Assembly: GCA_031277435.1 (NCBI GenBank)
Contig: JAITMI010000341.1
Span: 1-6,638 of the forward strand
Source: Pseudomonadales bacterium
Lineage (GTDB): Bacteria > Pseudomonadota > Gammaproteobacteria > Pseudomonadales > Pseudohongiellaceae
Direction: 5' to 3'
DNA length: 6,638 nt
A program made the translations under genes and the position numbers. The notes under the pieces were generated by a model. The model made no database searches, was not told the origin of the DNA, and saw only the letters and a list, made by a program, of their open reading frames with translations. Below, in pieces: positions 5,865-6,638 of this stretch (position 1 is its first letter; the number at the start of each line of letters is the position of its first letter).

Positions 5865-5917
5865 AGCCGAAAGTCATGATGCGAGGGAGCTTCTCTTTAC
5901 CTCGTCATTGATCGGCT
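5865..5917 (+). other. Nested 3' hairpin after the Lys/Ala-repeat gene
   Basis: Three inverted pairs nest inside one another directly after the stop codon: AGCCGA (5865-5870) with TCGGCT (5912-5917), ATGA (5876-5879) with TCAT (5905-5908), and CGAGG (5882-5886) with CCTCG (5900-5904). That makes 15 base pairs with small bulges and a 13-nt loop. No T-run follows immediately. It may protect the 3' end of the mRNA or help termination; on the DNA it overlaps the -35 and spacer of the candidate tsaB promoter. Confidence 0.5.
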
Positions 5918-5923
5918 TATAAA
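5896..5923 (+). promoter_or_regulatory. Candidate tsaB promoter overlapping the upstream terminator
   Basis: TTTACC (5896-5901) and TATAAA (5918-5923) are 16 nt apart, matching consensus at 4 and 5 of 6 bases. Transcription would begin near 5930, inside the left arm of the terminator stem. The new RNA would therefore lack part of that arm and should not terminate. The resulting tsaB leader would be about 35 nt. This is the best promoter match in the window. Confidence 0.5.
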
Positions 5924-5955
5924 ATCCCTCGAAGTTCGCTTCGGGGGATTTTTTT
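5921..5955 (+). terminator. Rho-independent terminator of the basic-protein unit
   Basis: A 14-bp stem (5921-5934 with 5939-5952) contains one T-G wobble and closes on a TTCG tetraloop in the core CGAAG-TTCG-CTTCG. Seven T residues follow the G-run (5949-5955). It lies 57 nt after the stop of the Lys/Ala-repeat gene and only 9 nt before the tsaB start. Confidence 0.92.
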
Positions 5956-5964
5956 ATCTAACGT

Positions 5965-6638
5965 ATGCCCACCATTGTTGCCCACGATACCTCCACCGAC
6001 GCCTGTTCCTGCGCGCTCTTGCAAGACGGCGCCGTGCACGAACGCTTCGCCGTGATACCACGCCAGCACGCCAAGGAATTGTTGCCGATGCTGCGCGCCT
6101 TGTTACTGGAACGCGATTTACGTTTCGAGCAGCTCGACGCCATCGCCTTTGGCCGTGGCCCCGGTTCATTCACTGGCCTGCGCATCGCCGCTGGCGTAAC
6201 CCAGGGCCTCGCCTACGCCGCGAATCTGCCGGTAATTCCTGTTTCGACCTTGGCCGCGCTGGCCTTGCAGGCGCGTGAAGCGGCATCAGGTCGCGCCATC
6301 CTCAGTGTGATCGACGCGCGTATCGACGAAGTCTATTGGGCGCTGTTCAAACAGGATGACGAAAGCAACGCGCCGTGCCTGATCGGTATCGAGCAACTCA
6401 CGAAGCCCGAAGTCATTGAGATCGCTGCCGTGCACGGGCCTTTGCTGGCGGTGGGCAGCGGCCTGGCCTTGGCGGAGCGTTTCCCCGCCACGCTGAGAGA
6501 GCGTTGCGCCGTGAGATTGCCGCATGAATATCCGCGCGCCGGCGCCATCGCGCGCATCGCTGGCGTGCTGGATGAAAGCGGCGTCCGCGTGCGGCCGCAG
6601 GACTGCGAACCCGTGTATTTGCGTGATCAGGTAGCGAG
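5965..6638 (+). CDS. tsaB: tRNA threonylcarbamoyladenosine biosynthesis protein TsaB (3' end outside window)
   Basis: TsaB is the scaffold partner of TsaD in the TsaB-TsaD-TsaE complex, which transfers the threonylcarbamoyl group to A37 of ANN-decoding tRNAs (t6A). The 224 residues in the window begin MPTIVAHDTSTDACS, the usual N-terminus of the family (DTST at 8-11). The family motif GRGPGSFTGLRIA is at 63-75, DARIDEVYWALF at 117-128, and EPVYLRD near the end at 215-221. E. coli TsaB has 231 residues and ends soon after the same motif, so only a few codons should be missing. The frame is open to the last base. ATG 5965 has no Shine-Dalgarno; the nearest G-run (5943-5947) is part of the terminator hairpin, 17 nt away. 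It is probably transcribed from its own promoter overlapping that terminator. Confidence 0.95.
   Translation, partial: MPTIVAHDTSTDACSCALLQDGAVHERFAVIPRQHAKELLPMLRALLLERDLRFEQLDAIAFGRGPGSFTGLRIAAGVTQGLAYAANLPVIPVSTLAALALQAREAASGRAILSVIDARIDEVYWALFKQDDESNAPCLIGIEQLTKPEVIEIAAVHGPLLAVGSGLALAERFPATLRERCAVRLPHEYPRAGAIARIAGVLDESGVRVRPQDCEPVYLRDQVA

Noticed and set aside
5380..5877. Reverse-strand frame that translates into an Ala/Phe/Leu-rich, membrane-like protein
   Set aside because: It is the exact antisense of the Lys/Ala repeat (AAG and GCC runs read as CTT and GGC). The forward gene has the strong Shine-Dalgarno and terminator.

Overview
The window looks like the chromosome of a moderately GC-rich proteobacterium, most likely a gammaproteobacterium. 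The order cysM-rlmD-(relA)-mazG is the one I know from Pseudomonas, and the adenylate kinase has the zinc-free LID typical of Gram-negative bacteria. I cannot name the genus.

Layout, all genes on the + strand. Bases 1-119 hold a large imperfect palindrome that looks like a dispersed repeat. Next come cysM (191-1111, S-sulfocysteine/cysteine synthase B), rlmD (1130-2482, 23S rRNA m5U methyltransferase) and mazG (2487-3320, NTP pyrophosphohydrolase). These three are packed as an operon: rlmD and mazG are 4 nt apart, and the Shine-Dalgarno of mazG overlaps the rlmD stop. A 135-nt gap with two hairpins leads to adk (3456-4121).

The unusual part is 4122-5955, between adk and tsaB. It starts with about 500 nt of purine-rich, repeat-laden DNA with a candidate promoter just after adk and no convincing large gene. 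Two genes for very basic proteins follow. The first (4697-5383, or from 4640) has a coiled-coil front half and a Lys/Ala/Arg-rich tail, an architecture resembling AlgP. The second (5426-5863) is almost purely Lys and Ala in AAKK/PAKK repeats, like the C-terminal domain of histone H1. They look like a two-gene nucleoid-protein unit inserted between housekeeping genes. The unit ends in a nested 3' hairpin and a strong Rho-independent terminator.

The last gene is tsaB (5965 to beyond the window end), which takes part in tRNA t6A synthesis. Its start lies only 9 nt after the terminator T-run. A good promoter match is placed so that its transcript would begin inside the terminator's left arm, so it would escape that terminator.

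The housekeeping genes are ordinary. The points worth following up are the tandem histone-like genes, their long repetitive leader, a hairpin that seems to bridge a distant Shine-Dalgarno to ATG 4697, the promoter/terminator overlap before tsaB, the missing relA, and the palindrome at the left edge.
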